This document shows positions 26,444 through 34,835 of a stretch of DNA of 64,000 nucleotides, piece by piece (the stretch's first letter is position 1; each line of letters begins with the position of its first letter). The translations under genes and the position numbers were made by a program. Below the pieces are notes generated by a model. The model saw nothing but the letters and a program-made list of their open reading frames with translations. It was not told the DNA's origin and searched no databases. The stretch is from Oscillospiraceae bacterium. GTDB taxonomy: Bacteria > Bacillota > Clostridia > UMGS1840 > HGM11507. The stretch spans positions 39,302 to 103,301 of the forward strand of contig SVKJ01000005.1 in NCBI GenBank assembly GCA_015068525.1. Reading direction: 5' to 3'.

Positions 26444-27541
26444 TTATATAAAATCACTTAAAATATAATTTGAAACTGAAAAACCTTTTTCGGTAAAGAA
26501 AAGGTTTTTTTCTTTTAACTCCATAAAACCCATATCAATATATTTTATTAATTTAGAATTATTATCTTTAAAAAAATCCTTTGAAAATCTCTCTTTGTAA
26601 TCATCAAGGTTAATCCCTTTACACATTCTCAAGCCTGTAATAACATAATCTTTGGAAAGTTCATTAGTATCTTCTTTTACTGTTTTTTCAACCGGCTTTT
26701 TATTATTATTTAAAGAACTGATATAGTCACTCATATTACTAAAGTTGGAAAATCTTGTATCACAAATAAAAGAATGTGAATTAAGTCCAAGTCCAAGATA
26801 ATCTTCCATTTGCCAGTATTTTACATTATGACGACATTCATACCCTTCTTTTGCATAGTTTGAAATTTCATATCTGTTATATTGACTTAATTCTTCTTTT
26901 AAACATTCAAACATTCTCCTTTCAGTTTCCTCATCGGGTAAATTTAAATCCATAGAATAAAAAGGAGTGTTTTGTTCTATAATCAGTGAATAAGAAGAGA
27001 TATGCGTAGGATTAAGTTTTTTAACTTCATACAGGGTATTTTTAAAACTTTCAAAAGTTTGATCAGGAATTCCAAACATTGTATCTATATTTATATTTGT
27101 AAAACCTGAATTTATTACAAGCTCGTAACTTTTTAAAAAATCATAAAATGTGTGAATTCTTCCTAAAATTTTAAGTTCATTATCATTTGCAGACTGCATT
27201 CCTATACTGATTCTGTTAATTCCCGAGTCTTTATATGCTTTTAATTTCTCAAAAGTTAATGTTTTAGGATTAGTTTCTATAGTTACTTCGCAATCAGAAG
27301 AAATATCAATTTTAGATAAAATCTTAGAAATATAGTTATGGGGAACACAAGACGGTGTTCCCCCACCTATAAATACTGAATCAATTTTTCTTTTATTTAT
27401 TAAATCAGAATATAAATCTATTTCTTTTTCAAGAGCCTCAAAATAATTAATAAAATCAGAATTTGAAAATGAAACAAAATCACAATAATTGCACTTTTTC
27501 ACACAAAAAGGAATATGAATATAAATTCCTAAATTCATCAT
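26444..27541 (-). CDS. hemW: Radical SAM heme chaperone HemW
   Basis: 365 residues from the ATG at 27541, which overlaps the lepA stop as ATGA. A longer open frame into lepA is not used. Features: IYIHIPFCVKKCNYCDF with the CxxxCxxC iron-sulfur ligands, FIGGGTPSC, RISIGMQSANDNELKILGR, SYSLIIEQNTPFY and the C-terminal ISNYAKEGYECRHN. Of the HemN-like group, this arrangement after lepA fits HemW, which transfers heme to respiratory proteins, rather than coproporphyrinogen dehydrogenase. Confidence 0.92.
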   Translation of the reverse strand: MMNLGIYIHIPFCVKKCNYCDFVSFSNSDFINYFEALEKEIDLYSDLINKRKIDSVFIGGGTPSCVPHNYISKILSKIDISSDCEVTIETNPKTLTFEKLKAYKDSGINRISIGMQSANDNELKILGRIHTFYDFLKSYELVINSGFTNINIDTMFGIPDQTFESFKNTLYEVKKLNPTHISSYSLIIEQNTPFYSMDLNLPDEETERRMFECLKEELSQYNRYEISNYAKEGYECRHNVKYWQMEDYLGLGLNSHSFICDTRFSNFSNMSDYISSLNNNKKPVEKTVKEDTNELSKDYVITGLRMCKGINLDDYKERFSKDFFKDNNSKLIKYIDMGFMELKEKNLFFTEKGFSVSNYILSDFI

Positions 27542-29340
27542 AATTTTAAAACCGACATAAATGCTTCCTGAGGAAGTTCTACCGAACCTACCTGACGCAT
27601 TCTTTTCTTTCCTTCTTTTTGCTTTTCTAAAAGTTTCTTCTTTCTTGTTATATCCCCACCATAGCATTTAGCAAGAACGTCTTTCCTCATTGCTTTAACA
27701 GTTTCTCTTGCAATAATTTTATTGCCTATTGCAGCCTGGATAGGAATTTCAAAAAGTTGTCTTGGTATAACTTCTTTAAGTTTTTCTGCCATCTTTCGAC
27801 CTCTTCCATAAGCTTTTTCACTATGAACAATGAAAGATAAGGCATCAACAACATCGCCGTTTAAAAGTATATCCAATTTAACAAGTTTAGACTCTTTATA
27901 TCCGCATAGTTCATAGTCGAAAGATGCAAAACCTTTAGTTCGTGATTTTAGAGCATCAAAGAAATCATAAACTATCTCATTAAGCGGCATTTCGTAATGA
28001 AGTTGAGTTCTTGTACTGTCAAGATACTTCATATCAATATAATTTCCCCGCCTTTCCTGGCAAAGTTCCATTATATTCCCTACAAATTCAGTTGGTGTTA
28101 TGATTATCGCCTTAACAATCGGTTCCTGCATAGATGCAATTTCTGACGGGTCTGGTAAATTTGTTGGATTATCAATATCCATTTGAGTACCATCGGTTTT
28201 GTTTATTTTATATATAACACTCGGAGCAGTTGTTATAATATCAAGATTATATTCTCTTTCCAATCTTTCCTGAATAATTTCCATGTGTAATAAACCTAAG
28301 AAACCACAACGGAATCCAAATCCTAATGCAATTGATGTTTCCGCCTCGAAAATAAGAGCAGCATCATTTAACTGCAATTTATCAAGAGCATCTCTTAAAT
28401 CATTGTATTTTGAACCATCGGCAGGATAAATACCACAAAAAACCATTGGATTAACTTTCTTATAACCTGGCAACGCTTCACTTGCAGGATTAAAAGATAA
28501 AGTCACAGTATCGCCCACACGGGTATCTTTAACATTTTTTATACTCGCTGCAATATATCCAACTTCACCTGCTTTTAAAGAACCGTGATTAAAAGTTCCA
28601 TCAGGCTCTAAATATCCTGCTTCAGTAACAGTAAATTCTTTTTTTGTATTCATAAGCCTGATACTGTCACCAACAGAAACACATCCGTCAACAACTCTTA
28701 CCATAATAATTACTCCTTTATAACTATCATAATAAGAATCAAAAATCAGCGCTTTTAAAGGTGCATTTTCATTACCATTTGGTGCAGGAACATATTCAAC
28801 GATTTTTTCTAAAACTTCCTCAATATTCGTTCCCATTTTAGCAGAAATAAGCGGTGCATGCTGTGCTTCTATTCCTATAATGTCCTCAATTTCATCTTTA
28901 ACTTCCTGAGGTCTTGCGCTTGGTAAATCTATTTTATTTATAACAGGTACAATTTCCAGATTATCTTCAACTGCAAGATAAGTATTCGCTAATGTTTGTG
29001 CTTCGATACCCTGAGATGCATCTACTACCAGTATTGCGCCCTCACATGCTGCAAGACTTCGTGACACTTCATAGTTAAAGTCAACATGCCCTGGTGTATC
29101 AATAAGATTAAGTGTGTAAATATTACCATCTTTTGCCTTATATTCCATTTTTACAGCACGTGCTTTAATTGTAATACCTCTTTCTCTTTCAAGTTCCATA
29201 TTATCCAAAAGTTGTTCCTTACTTTCTCTTTCAGTAACAACACCTGTAAATTCTAAAAGTCTGTCTGCAAGAGTTGATTTACCATGGTCAATATGGGCAA
29301 TTATAGAGAAATTTCTAATATTTTCTTGATTGTATGACAT
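27538..29340 (-). CDS. lepA: Elongation factor 4
   Basis: 600 residues, exact LepA length. GTPase motifs AHIDHGKSTLADRLL (residues 14-28), DTPGHVDF, NKIDLPSA, then the LepA C-terminal block YDFFDALKSRTKGFASFDYE and RKKKLLEKQKEGKKRMRQVGSVELPQEAF near the end. It binds ribosomes and back-translocates stalled complexes. RBS GAAAGGG with its own promoter; hemW follows in the same operon. Confidence 0.98.
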   Translation of the reverse strand: MSYNQENIRNFSIIAHIDHGKSTLADRLLEFTGVVTERESKEQLLDNMELERERGITIKARAVKMEYKAKDGNIYTLNLIDTPGHVDFNYEVSRSLAACEGAILVVDASQGIEAQTLANTYLAVEDNLEIVPVINKIDLPSARPQEVKDEIEDIIGIEAQHAPLISAKMGTNIEEVLEKIVEYVPAPNGNENAPLKALIFDSYYDSYKGVIIMVRVVDGCVSVGDSIRLMNTKKEFTVTEAGYLEPDGTFNHGSLKAGEVGYIAASIKNVKDTRVGDTVTLSFNPASEALPGYKKVNPMVFCGIYPADGSKYNDLRDALDKLQLNDAALIFEAETSIALGFGFRCGFLGLLHMEIIQERLEREYNLDIITTAPSVIYKINKTDGTQMDIDNPTNLPDPSEIASMQEPIVKAIIITPTEFVGNIMELCQERRGNYIDMKYLDSTRTQLHYEMPLNEIVYDFFDALKSRTKGFASFDYELCGYKESKLVKLDILLNGDVVDALSFIVHSEKAYGRGRKMAEKLKEVIPRQLFEIPIQAAIGNKIIARETVKAMRKDVLAKCYGGDITRKKKLLEKQKEGKKRMRQVGSVELPQEAFMSVLKL

Positions 29341-29371
29341 ATAAATTCCCTTTCACATTATATAATAATTT

Positions 29372-29400
29372 ATTATATCAAATAAATATAATTTTGTAAA
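29372..29400 (-). promoter_or_regulatory. Promoter of lepA-hemW
   Basis: On the minus strand TTTACA (29400-29395), 17-nt spacer, TATAAT (29377-29372). Confidence 0.75.
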
Positions 29401-29401
29401 C

Positions 29402-29425
29402 AAAAAAGTCCTTCCGGACTTTTTT
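29402..29425 (-). terminator. Terminator of the Na/Pi transporter operon
   Basis: Perfect 10-bp stem AAAAAAGTCC/GGACTTTTTT (29402-29411 with 29416-29425), loop TTCC, overlapping the transporter stop. Confidence 0.85.
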
Positions 29426-31181
29426 ATATACTGTATTTTTCTTTATATTCTTCATACATTTTACTGAATTCTTCATCGTTTCCGGTTTTAACTGCATTAA
29501 GATATTCGTGAACTTCAAATGAATCATTGTGTATTTCAATAAAGCAAACAGCAATGTTTGAGCAATGGTCAGCAACCCTTTCGTAATTACTTAGTATATC
29601 CGAAAGAATAAAACCAAGTTCCATTGTACAGTCGCCCTGAGTTAGTCTTTCAATATGACCACTTTTAATTTTTCTGTTAAGTCTGTCAATAACCTGTTCT
29701 AATGGTTCAACACTTTTCGCTATATCTATATTATCATCAGATAGTGTAATGTATGATAAATCAAGAATTTCAATAACTGCAGATGTTATAACTTTAATAT
29801 CTGCCCATGCTTTTTTAGAAAAAGATACTTTTTTATCAAATATTTCTTTTGCACTTTCTGCAATATTTAACGCATGGTCGGATATTCTTTCAATATCACC
29901 TATACAATGTAAAAGTTCAGTAACAACTTTACTATCTTTTACCGAAGTATCTGACGCAGCGATTTTAACAAGATAGGTACTTGTTTTATCTTCATATTTA
30001 TCAACTAATGTTTCTAATTTTTTAATTTCTTCAAATTTATTTACATCAAAGTTATATAATAATTCAGTTGCACTTTTGAATGTATCAATAGAAATTTTCG
30101 CCATATCACAAACGAGGTCTTTACACTTTTCAACAGCAAAGGATGGCATTGATAAGAAACGTTCATCTAATGTATCAAATACATCAACTTCTTTTTCATC
30201 AGTACTTTGTTTAACAGTTTTATATGCAAGTTTTTCAATAAATGAACAAAATGGTAATAAAATTACAGTAGAAACAATATTAAACAATGTATGGATAACT
30301 GCAATATCGAAAGCTGATGCCCGATTATCCATAAACGAAAAACCAACAATATTATTTAATAAGTAAAAAATACCTGCTACAATAACGACGCCAATCATTT
30401 TAATATACAGACAGGACAACGCTACCCTTTTTGACTCAGCATTTCCGCTTATTGAGGAAATAATAGGAGTTATTGTAGTACCTATATTCTGCCCAAGTAT
30501 AACAGGGAGTGCAGTAGAATACGGAATTATACAAGATAAGGACAACGCCTGTAAAACCCCGACTGACGCTGATGAAGATTGAATAATCGCCGTAAACAAT
30601 GTACCAACAAGAATCCCCATAATTGGGTTATCAGAAAACATTGTAAGAATATTTATAAAACTTTGATTATCTCTTAACCCTTCTACAGCACCACTCATTG
30701 CATCCATACCAAACATAAGTATAGAAAAACCAATCAGAATTGTACCTGTATTCTTTTTGGAATCCTTTTTTGACGTCATAATCATAAGCAGGCCAATAAG
30801 TGCCAAAACAGGTGTAAAAGACTCAGGCTTAAATAGTTTTATAATTGTTGCCGTTCCCTGAATATCTGCTGTACTAAGCAACCATGAAGTAACAGTTGTA
30901 CCAACATTTGCACCCATTATAATACTTATAGTCTGGCTAAGTTTCATAATACCCGAATTTACAAAACCAACAAGCATAACGGTTGTTGCAGATGATGATT
31001 GAATAACTGCAGTAACTATAAGACCAAGAAAAAAGCCTTTAAATCTTGTAGATGTAAGTCTTGCTAAAATAGACTCTAACTTTCCTCCTGCTAACTTTTT
31101 AAGTCCGTCCCCCATAAGATCCATTCCATACAAGAAAAGGACCAATCCGCCTATAAGGTTTAAAACGCTAAAAATATCCAT
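29424..31181 (-). CDS. Na/Pi cotransporter family protein with PhoU-like tail
   Basis: 585 residues. The N-terminal half has two inverted NptA/PNaS repeats, each with QSSSA (AVIQSSSATTVMLVGFVNSG near 60 and AIIQSSSASVGVLQALS near 202) that form the sodium/phosphate site, in 8-9 helices. The last 220 residues are a PhoU-like helical domain (LLHCIGDIERISDHALNIAESAKEI). It takes up phosphate with sodium. RBS AAGGAG; it follows the DUF4886 gene by 35 bp. Confidence 0.92.
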   Translation of the reverse strand: MDIFSVLNLIGGLVLFLYGMDLMGDGLKKLAGGKLESILARLTSTRFKGFFLGLIVTAVIQSSSATTVMLVGFVNSGIMKLSQTISIIMGANVGTTVTSWLLSTADIQGTATIIKLFKPESFTPVLALIGLLMIMTSKKDSKKNTGTILIGFSILMFGMDAMSGAVEGLRDNQSFINILTMFSDNPIMGILVGTLFTAIIQSSSASVGVLQALSLSCIIPYSTALPVILGQNIGTTITPIISSISGNAESKRVALSCLYIKMIGVVIVAGIFYLLNNIVGFSFMDNRASAFDIAVIHTLFNIVSTVILLPFCSFIEKLAYKTVKQSTDEKEVDVFDTLDERFLSMPSFAVEKCKDLVCDMAKISIDTFKSATELLYNFDVNKFEEIKKLETLVDKYEDKTSTYLVKIAASDTSVKDSKVVTELLHCIGDIERISDHALNIAESAKEIFDKKVSFSKKAWADIKVITSAVIEILDLSYITLSDDNIDIAKSVEPLEQVIDRLNRKIKSGHIERLTQGDCTMELGFILSDILSNYERVADHCSNIAVCFIEIHNDSFEVHEYLNAVKTGNDEEFSKMYEEYKEKYSI

Positions 31182-31216
31182 TTATTTTCTCCTTATTACA
31201 CAAAAAATTTTATATA

Positions 31217-31939
31217 CTATTTTGTAATTTCCTCAACGCATTCTTTTATAAGTTTGATATCTTCTTTAAGTATTTCCTCATCAAAATCAGAAAATGTATT
31301 ATTTAATACGCTGTTTCCTGTAATCATTTTATACCATAAAAGCCCGGCTGCATATCTTCCAATACCTAAACTTAAATGGAATGAATCTCTGTGAATTTTT
31401 AAAATACCTCTTTTAATAAGTTTTTGCATCAATTCTCCTGACGGAATCAAAAAGTCAGCATTAATATCTTCTGCTGCTTTTTTATATGCGTTTTCTATAT
31501 CTGAAAACATATCAATCTGAGTTAAATATCCCATTTGATTAGTAAGTTTATCACTGCCTTCTTCGTAAGCCCAAGTCTGATGAATTGCAATTTTTGCTTT
31601 TGGACAACACTCGCTTACATATTTAAAAAGCATATCAAGATAAGGCTGATATGAATTATAATCAGTACTGAAATTACTTGCCTGTTGTAAGGTTATAATG
31701 TCCCAATCTCTGTTAAGAAGTGCTTCCTTTAAAGAAACTTGAAATCCGGTACTTTCTCCATTCATTTCGAGCATATATTCTCTTTCTTCACTAAGCATAT
31801 TTCTATAATGACGGGACAATGGACATCCCCCGATATATAAATTAAAAGTTGTTAAATCAACTCCATCACATTTTGCAATTCTTGATATATATCTTTGTGC
31901 ATCGCAAGAAAAACTGTTTCCAATTGATAAGACATTCAT
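31217..31939 (-). CDS. DUF4886 SGNH-like hydrolase
   Basis: 240 residues from the ATG at 31939 (GGAGG 8 nt upstream). It begins NVLSIGNSFSCDAQRYI, the GNSFS nucleophile block of the SGNH-like DUF4886 family, has LQQASNFS in the middle and DSFHLSLGIGRYAAGLLWY with the Asp-x-x-His catalytic pair near residue 194. Family substrates are unknown; related enzymes deacylate sugars or lipids. No signal peptide, so cytoplasmic. Confidence 0.82.
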   Translation of the reverse strand: MNVLSIGNSFSCDAQRYISRIAKCDGVDLTTFNLYIGGCPLSRHYRNMLSEEREYMLEMNGESTGFQVSLKEALLNRDWDIITLQQASNFSTDYNSYQPYLDMLFKYVSECCPKAKIAIHQTWAYEEGSDKLTNQMGYLTQIDMFSDIENAYKKAAEDINADFLIPSGELMQKLIKRGILKIHRDSFHLSLGIGRYAAGLLWYKMITGNSVLNNTFSDFDEEILKEDIKLIKECVEEITK

Positions 31940-32024
31940 TTCAATTTCCTCCGTACTCACATGACATTTTAGATTTTCGATTATTCTACAAATTATTATA
32001 ACATATTTTATTTTTTTTTCAATA

Positions 32025-32051
32025 AAAAAAAGGCTTTTTTTGCCTTTTTTT
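32025..32051 (-). terminator. Terminator after sigF
   Basis: 10-bp stem AAAAAAAGGC/GCCTTTTTTT with a 7-nt loop; eight T follow on the minus strand. Confidence 0.8.
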
Positions 32052-32053
32052 AT

Positions 32054-32785
32054 CTATGTTGAAGATATATACATATTTTTAAGTTCTTTTAAAACTTTTT
32101 TTTCTATTCTGCATACCTGGACTTGTGAAATACCAAGTATTTTTGCCACTTGCTCCTGAGTCATTTCATTAAAAAATCTGAACATAATTACTTGCCTTTT
32201 TTTACCGTCAAGTTTTGATAACATTTCTTTTAAAGCAATTTTATCAACTATCTGTTCTTCTGTTATAGCTTTATCATCAGCAATTTTATCTTTTAAATAT
32301 AATTTATTTTCATCTGAGTCAATCGTTTCTTCTAATGAATATACTGATTCTGATGCATTCAAAGTGTAAATTATGTCTTCAATGGATACGCCTAACTCAT
32401 TCGCTAAATCGCTCATTTTAGGAGCTTTTGAAAATTTAGTTTCAAATTTTGATTGTGCATATTTTATTTTTATATATAGTTCCTTTACATTTCTTGAAAC
32501 CTTTACCATACCGTCATCACGTAAAAATCTTTTTATCTCTCCTGAAATCATAGGAACTGCATAAGTGGAAAACTTAACATCGTATGACTCACTAAAATTC
32601 ATCATTGCTTTATAAAGACCTATCATTCCAAGCTGTATTAAATCTTCATTATCTGTACCCCGTCCGACAAATTTTTTTACTACAAGATAAACAAGTCCCT
32701 TATTCTTCAAAAGGAACTCATCCTGAGCATCTTTTTCTCCATGTTGTGCTTTTTTTAGCAATGAATTGTCAAATTCAATAATCAA
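32054..32785 (-). CDS. sigF: Forespore sigma factor F
   Basis: 243 residues starting at a TTG that overlaps the spoIIAB stop (TTGA), with AGAGGT 7 nt upstream. Sigma region 2 (NEDLIQLGMIGLYKAMMNF, FSTYAVPMISGEIKRFLRD), region 3 (KMSDLANELGVS) and region 4 (RFFNEMTQEQVAKILGISQVQVCRIEKKVL) are all intact. It drives the first forespore gene set after polar division. Operon order spoIIAA-spoIIAB-sigF identifies it as SigF rather than SigG. Confidence 0.95.
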   Translation of the reverse strand: MIIEFDNSLLKKAQHGEKDAQDEFLLKNKGLVYLVVKKFVGRGTDNEDLIQLGMIGLYKAMMNFSESYDVKFSTYAVPMISGEIKRFLRDDGMVKVSRNVKELYIKIKYAQSKFETKFSKAPKMSDLANELGVSIEDIIYTLNASESVYSLEETIDSDENKLYLKDKIADDKAITEEQIVDKIALKEMLSKLDGKKRQVIMFRFFNEMTQEQVAKILGISQVQVCRIEKKVLKELKNMYISST

Positions 32786-33207
32786 GAAAGATACCTCTTT
32801 AATGTCACAGTTGTCCCCTTATTAACCTGTGAAATAATATGTACCTCATCCATAAAAGTTTCCATAACAGTAAATCCCATTCCTGATCTTTCGTCTGTGT
32901 TTCCAGTTGTATATAAAGGCTGTCTTGCTTTGTTTATATCTTCTATTCCTTTACCCATATCCTTGATTGATATTTCAATTATCCTGTCTTTATATATTCT
33001 GGTTGTTAAAGTTATAATTCCAACTGTATTTTCATATCCGTGAATTATGGAGTTTGTAACCGCTTCGGAAACTGCAGTTTTTATATCAGTAAGCTCGTTG
33101 AGTGTCGGATCAAGTTGTGAAACAAAGGAAGAAACAGCAACCCTTGCAAAACTTTCATTAGCCGAACGGCTTAAAAACTCTAATTTCATTTCATTTAAAA
33201 TTTCCAT
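32782..33207 (-). CDS. spoIIAB: Anti-sigma F factor, serine kinase
   Basis: 141 residues from the ATG at 33207; AAGG is 9 nt upstream, whereas the ATG at 33216 is too close to it. GHKL ATPase motifs: SEAVTNSIIHGY (N box), DMGKGIED, GMGFTVMETFMDEV. It holds SigF inactive and phosphorylates SpoIIAA. The N terminus (NEMKLEFLSRSANESFARV) aligns with the B. subtilis protein. It overlaps sigF by 4 bp. Confidence 0.95.
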   Translation of the reverse strand: MEILNEMKLEFLSRSANESFARVAVSSFVSQLDPTLNELTDIKTAVSEAVTNSIIHGYENTVGIITLTTRIYKDRIIEISIKDMGKGIEDINKARQPLYTTGNTDERSGMGFTVMETFMDEVHIISQVNKGTTVTLKRYLS

Positions 33208-33221
33208 ATTCCCCATCCTTT

Positions 33222-33527
33222 CTATATAATTTCGGCAAAATTATGTATTCCTGCCATTTTAAGTATTTTTATTATTTTATCATCTCTGACCCTTATTTTT
33301 ACATAACCCGAAACCGCTTCCATATTCTTAACTCTGCCCATAATAAGAGCAATTCCGGAACTATCCATAAATTGTAAATTTGTAAAGTCAAATATTAACA
33401 CATTATAAATTCCTGATGCCAGTTTTAAATCTATTTTTTCTCTTAAATTTTTGGCATTATGATGATCGAGTTCTCCCGAAATTTTTGCGGTAAGAACTGT
33501 TTTTCTAACCTCAAAAGATAAATTCAT
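33222..33527 (-). CDS. spoIIAA: Anti-sigma F factor antagonist
   Basis: 101 residues, STAS fold. Contains FDFTNLQFMDSSGIALIMGR with the phosphorylated Ser in MDSSG near residue 57. Unphosphorylated SpoIIAA binds SpoIIAB and frees SigF. RBS AAAGGA 8 nt upstream. First gene of the spoIIA operon. Only about 22 bp separate the start from the folC terminator hairpin, so its promoter must overlap or precede that hairpin. Confidence 0.95.
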   Translation of the reverse strand: MNLSFEVRKTVLTAKISGELDHHNAKNLREKIDLKLASGIYNVLIFDFTNLQFMDSSGIALIMGRVKNMEAVSGYVKIRVRDDKIIKILKMAGIHNFAEII

Positions 33528-33549
33528 TCATCTCGTCCTTTCCATAAAA

Positions 33550-33582
33550 AAATATCTCCTGTATAGCATACAAGAGATATTT
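33550..33582 (-). terminator. Terminator after folC
   Basis: AAATATCTC/GAGATATTT outer stem plus TGTAT/ATACA inner stem (33550-33582), then T7 on the minus strand. Just upstream on the same strand AAAGGAAAA and TAGAAATA resemble a sigma-H promoter with one mismatch in the -10. Confidence 0.75.
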
Positions 33583-33617
33583 CTATAAATATTAAGTTTT
33601 TCCTTTGTTGAAATTTA

Positions 33618-34835
33618 TCAAGTTTTATCGAATAAGTTCTTAATTTGAGATATTTGATATATTGAACCACAAAAAATATAACTTTCGTCATTTTTCTTTG
33701 TTTTTATATCATTTACAATCTCATACAATGGCATTGTTTTAAAACCAAATTCAGTAGATAAAATTTTAGGATCGTGACTTAATTCTTCAGAAAACGAAGT
33801 AAGAATTACTTCACCGTGATTTTTTAAATTCTTTAAAAATCCTATTGCATCTTTTTCTTTAAAAACCGATACTATATAAACAGGTTTTTTAATATTGTGA
33901 TAGCAAACTGTTTCAACTATACTTTTTGCACCTTGCGGATTATGCCCTCCGTCTATAAATACTAAAGGATTATCAGAAATCTTCTCAAATCTACCCTCAA
34001 ATTTCATTTTTGAAAGTCCGTTTTTTATATATTCATATTCGATGCCAAGTTTTTCACTTGCCTCAATTGCAACACATGCATTATAAACCTGATGTTTTCC
34101 AAGCATGTTTATATTATATTCCTTTTCTTTATATAAAAATTTACTGCCGGAAAAATCTCTGGAAATTATAACAGGTTCATCTATCGTCTTATATTCGCTC
34201 ATTTTTATTTTACATTCTTTAATTAAAACATCTTCACAGTCAGTAGGATAATACACTAAAGGAACATTTTCTTTTATTATGCCTGCCTTTTCATAAGCGA
34301 TTTTTTCTACCGTGTCACCTAAAATTTTAGTATGATCCAAATCTATTGTAGTAATAACAGAAAGTTCGGGAACTACAATATTTGTGCTATCTGTTCTTCC
34401 GCCCATTCCTGCTTCCAATACAACATAATCGCATCCTTTAATATAAAACCAGTACATTGCAATAGCAGTAATTATATCAAACTGTTTTACTTCATGTGGA
34501 AGTGCCTTTGCGATATTTAAAATCATACTGCCGATTTTTGCAAGTTCGTCATTTTCAATATTTATATTATTTATCTTAAATCTTTCGTTGAACGTATGAA
34601 TATAAGGCGAAGTAAAAAGACCTACTTTACACCCTTTTTCAATAAGTATAGAAGAAATATAATTTGATGTTGATCCTTTACCGTTAGTACCTGCAATATG
34701 TATAAATTTAAGTTTTTTATGAGGATTCCCAATCTTTTCTAAAATTTCGCACATCACTAAAAGGTTTGGTGTTTTACCAAACCTTTTAATTTTGAATAAT
34801 TCATTTAAAAAATCATTATAACTTAGTTCAATCAT
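33618..34835 (-). CDS. folC: Folylpolyglutamate/dihydrofolate synthase
   Basis: 405 residues. The Mur-ligase-like P-loop HIAGTNGKGSTSNYISSIL near residue 45, TSPYIHTFNERFKIN, EAGMGGRTDSTNIV, TTIDLDHTKILG, and DGGHNPQGAKSI near 297. It adds glutamate to folates (and, in some bacteria, makes dihydrofolate). Its start overlaps the valS stop as ATGA, a usual Firmicute pairing. Confidence 0.95.
   Translation of the reverse strand: MIELSYNDFLNELFKIKRFGKTPNLLVMCEILEKIGNPHKKLKFIHIAGTNGKGSTSNYISSILIEKGCKVGLFTSPYIHTFNERFKINNINIENDELAKIGSMILNIAKALPHEVKQFDIITAIAMYWFYIKGCDYVVLEAGMGGRTDSTNIVVPELSVITTIDLDHTKILGDTVEKIAYEKAGIIKENVPLVYYPTDCEDVLIKECKIKMSEYKTIDEPVIISRDFSGSKFLYKEKEYNINMLGKHQVYNACVAIEASEKLGIEYEYIKNGLSKMKFEGRFEKISDNPLVFIDGGHNPQGAKSIVETVCYHNIKKPVYIVSVFKEKDAIGFLKNLKNHGEVILTSFSEELSHDPKILSTEFGFKTMPLYEIVNDIKTKKNDESYIFCGSIYQISQIKNLFDKT

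Noticed and set aside
27542..27667. N-terminal extension of hemW
   Set aside because: It lies inside lepA in another frame; the ATGA overlap and family start point to 27541.
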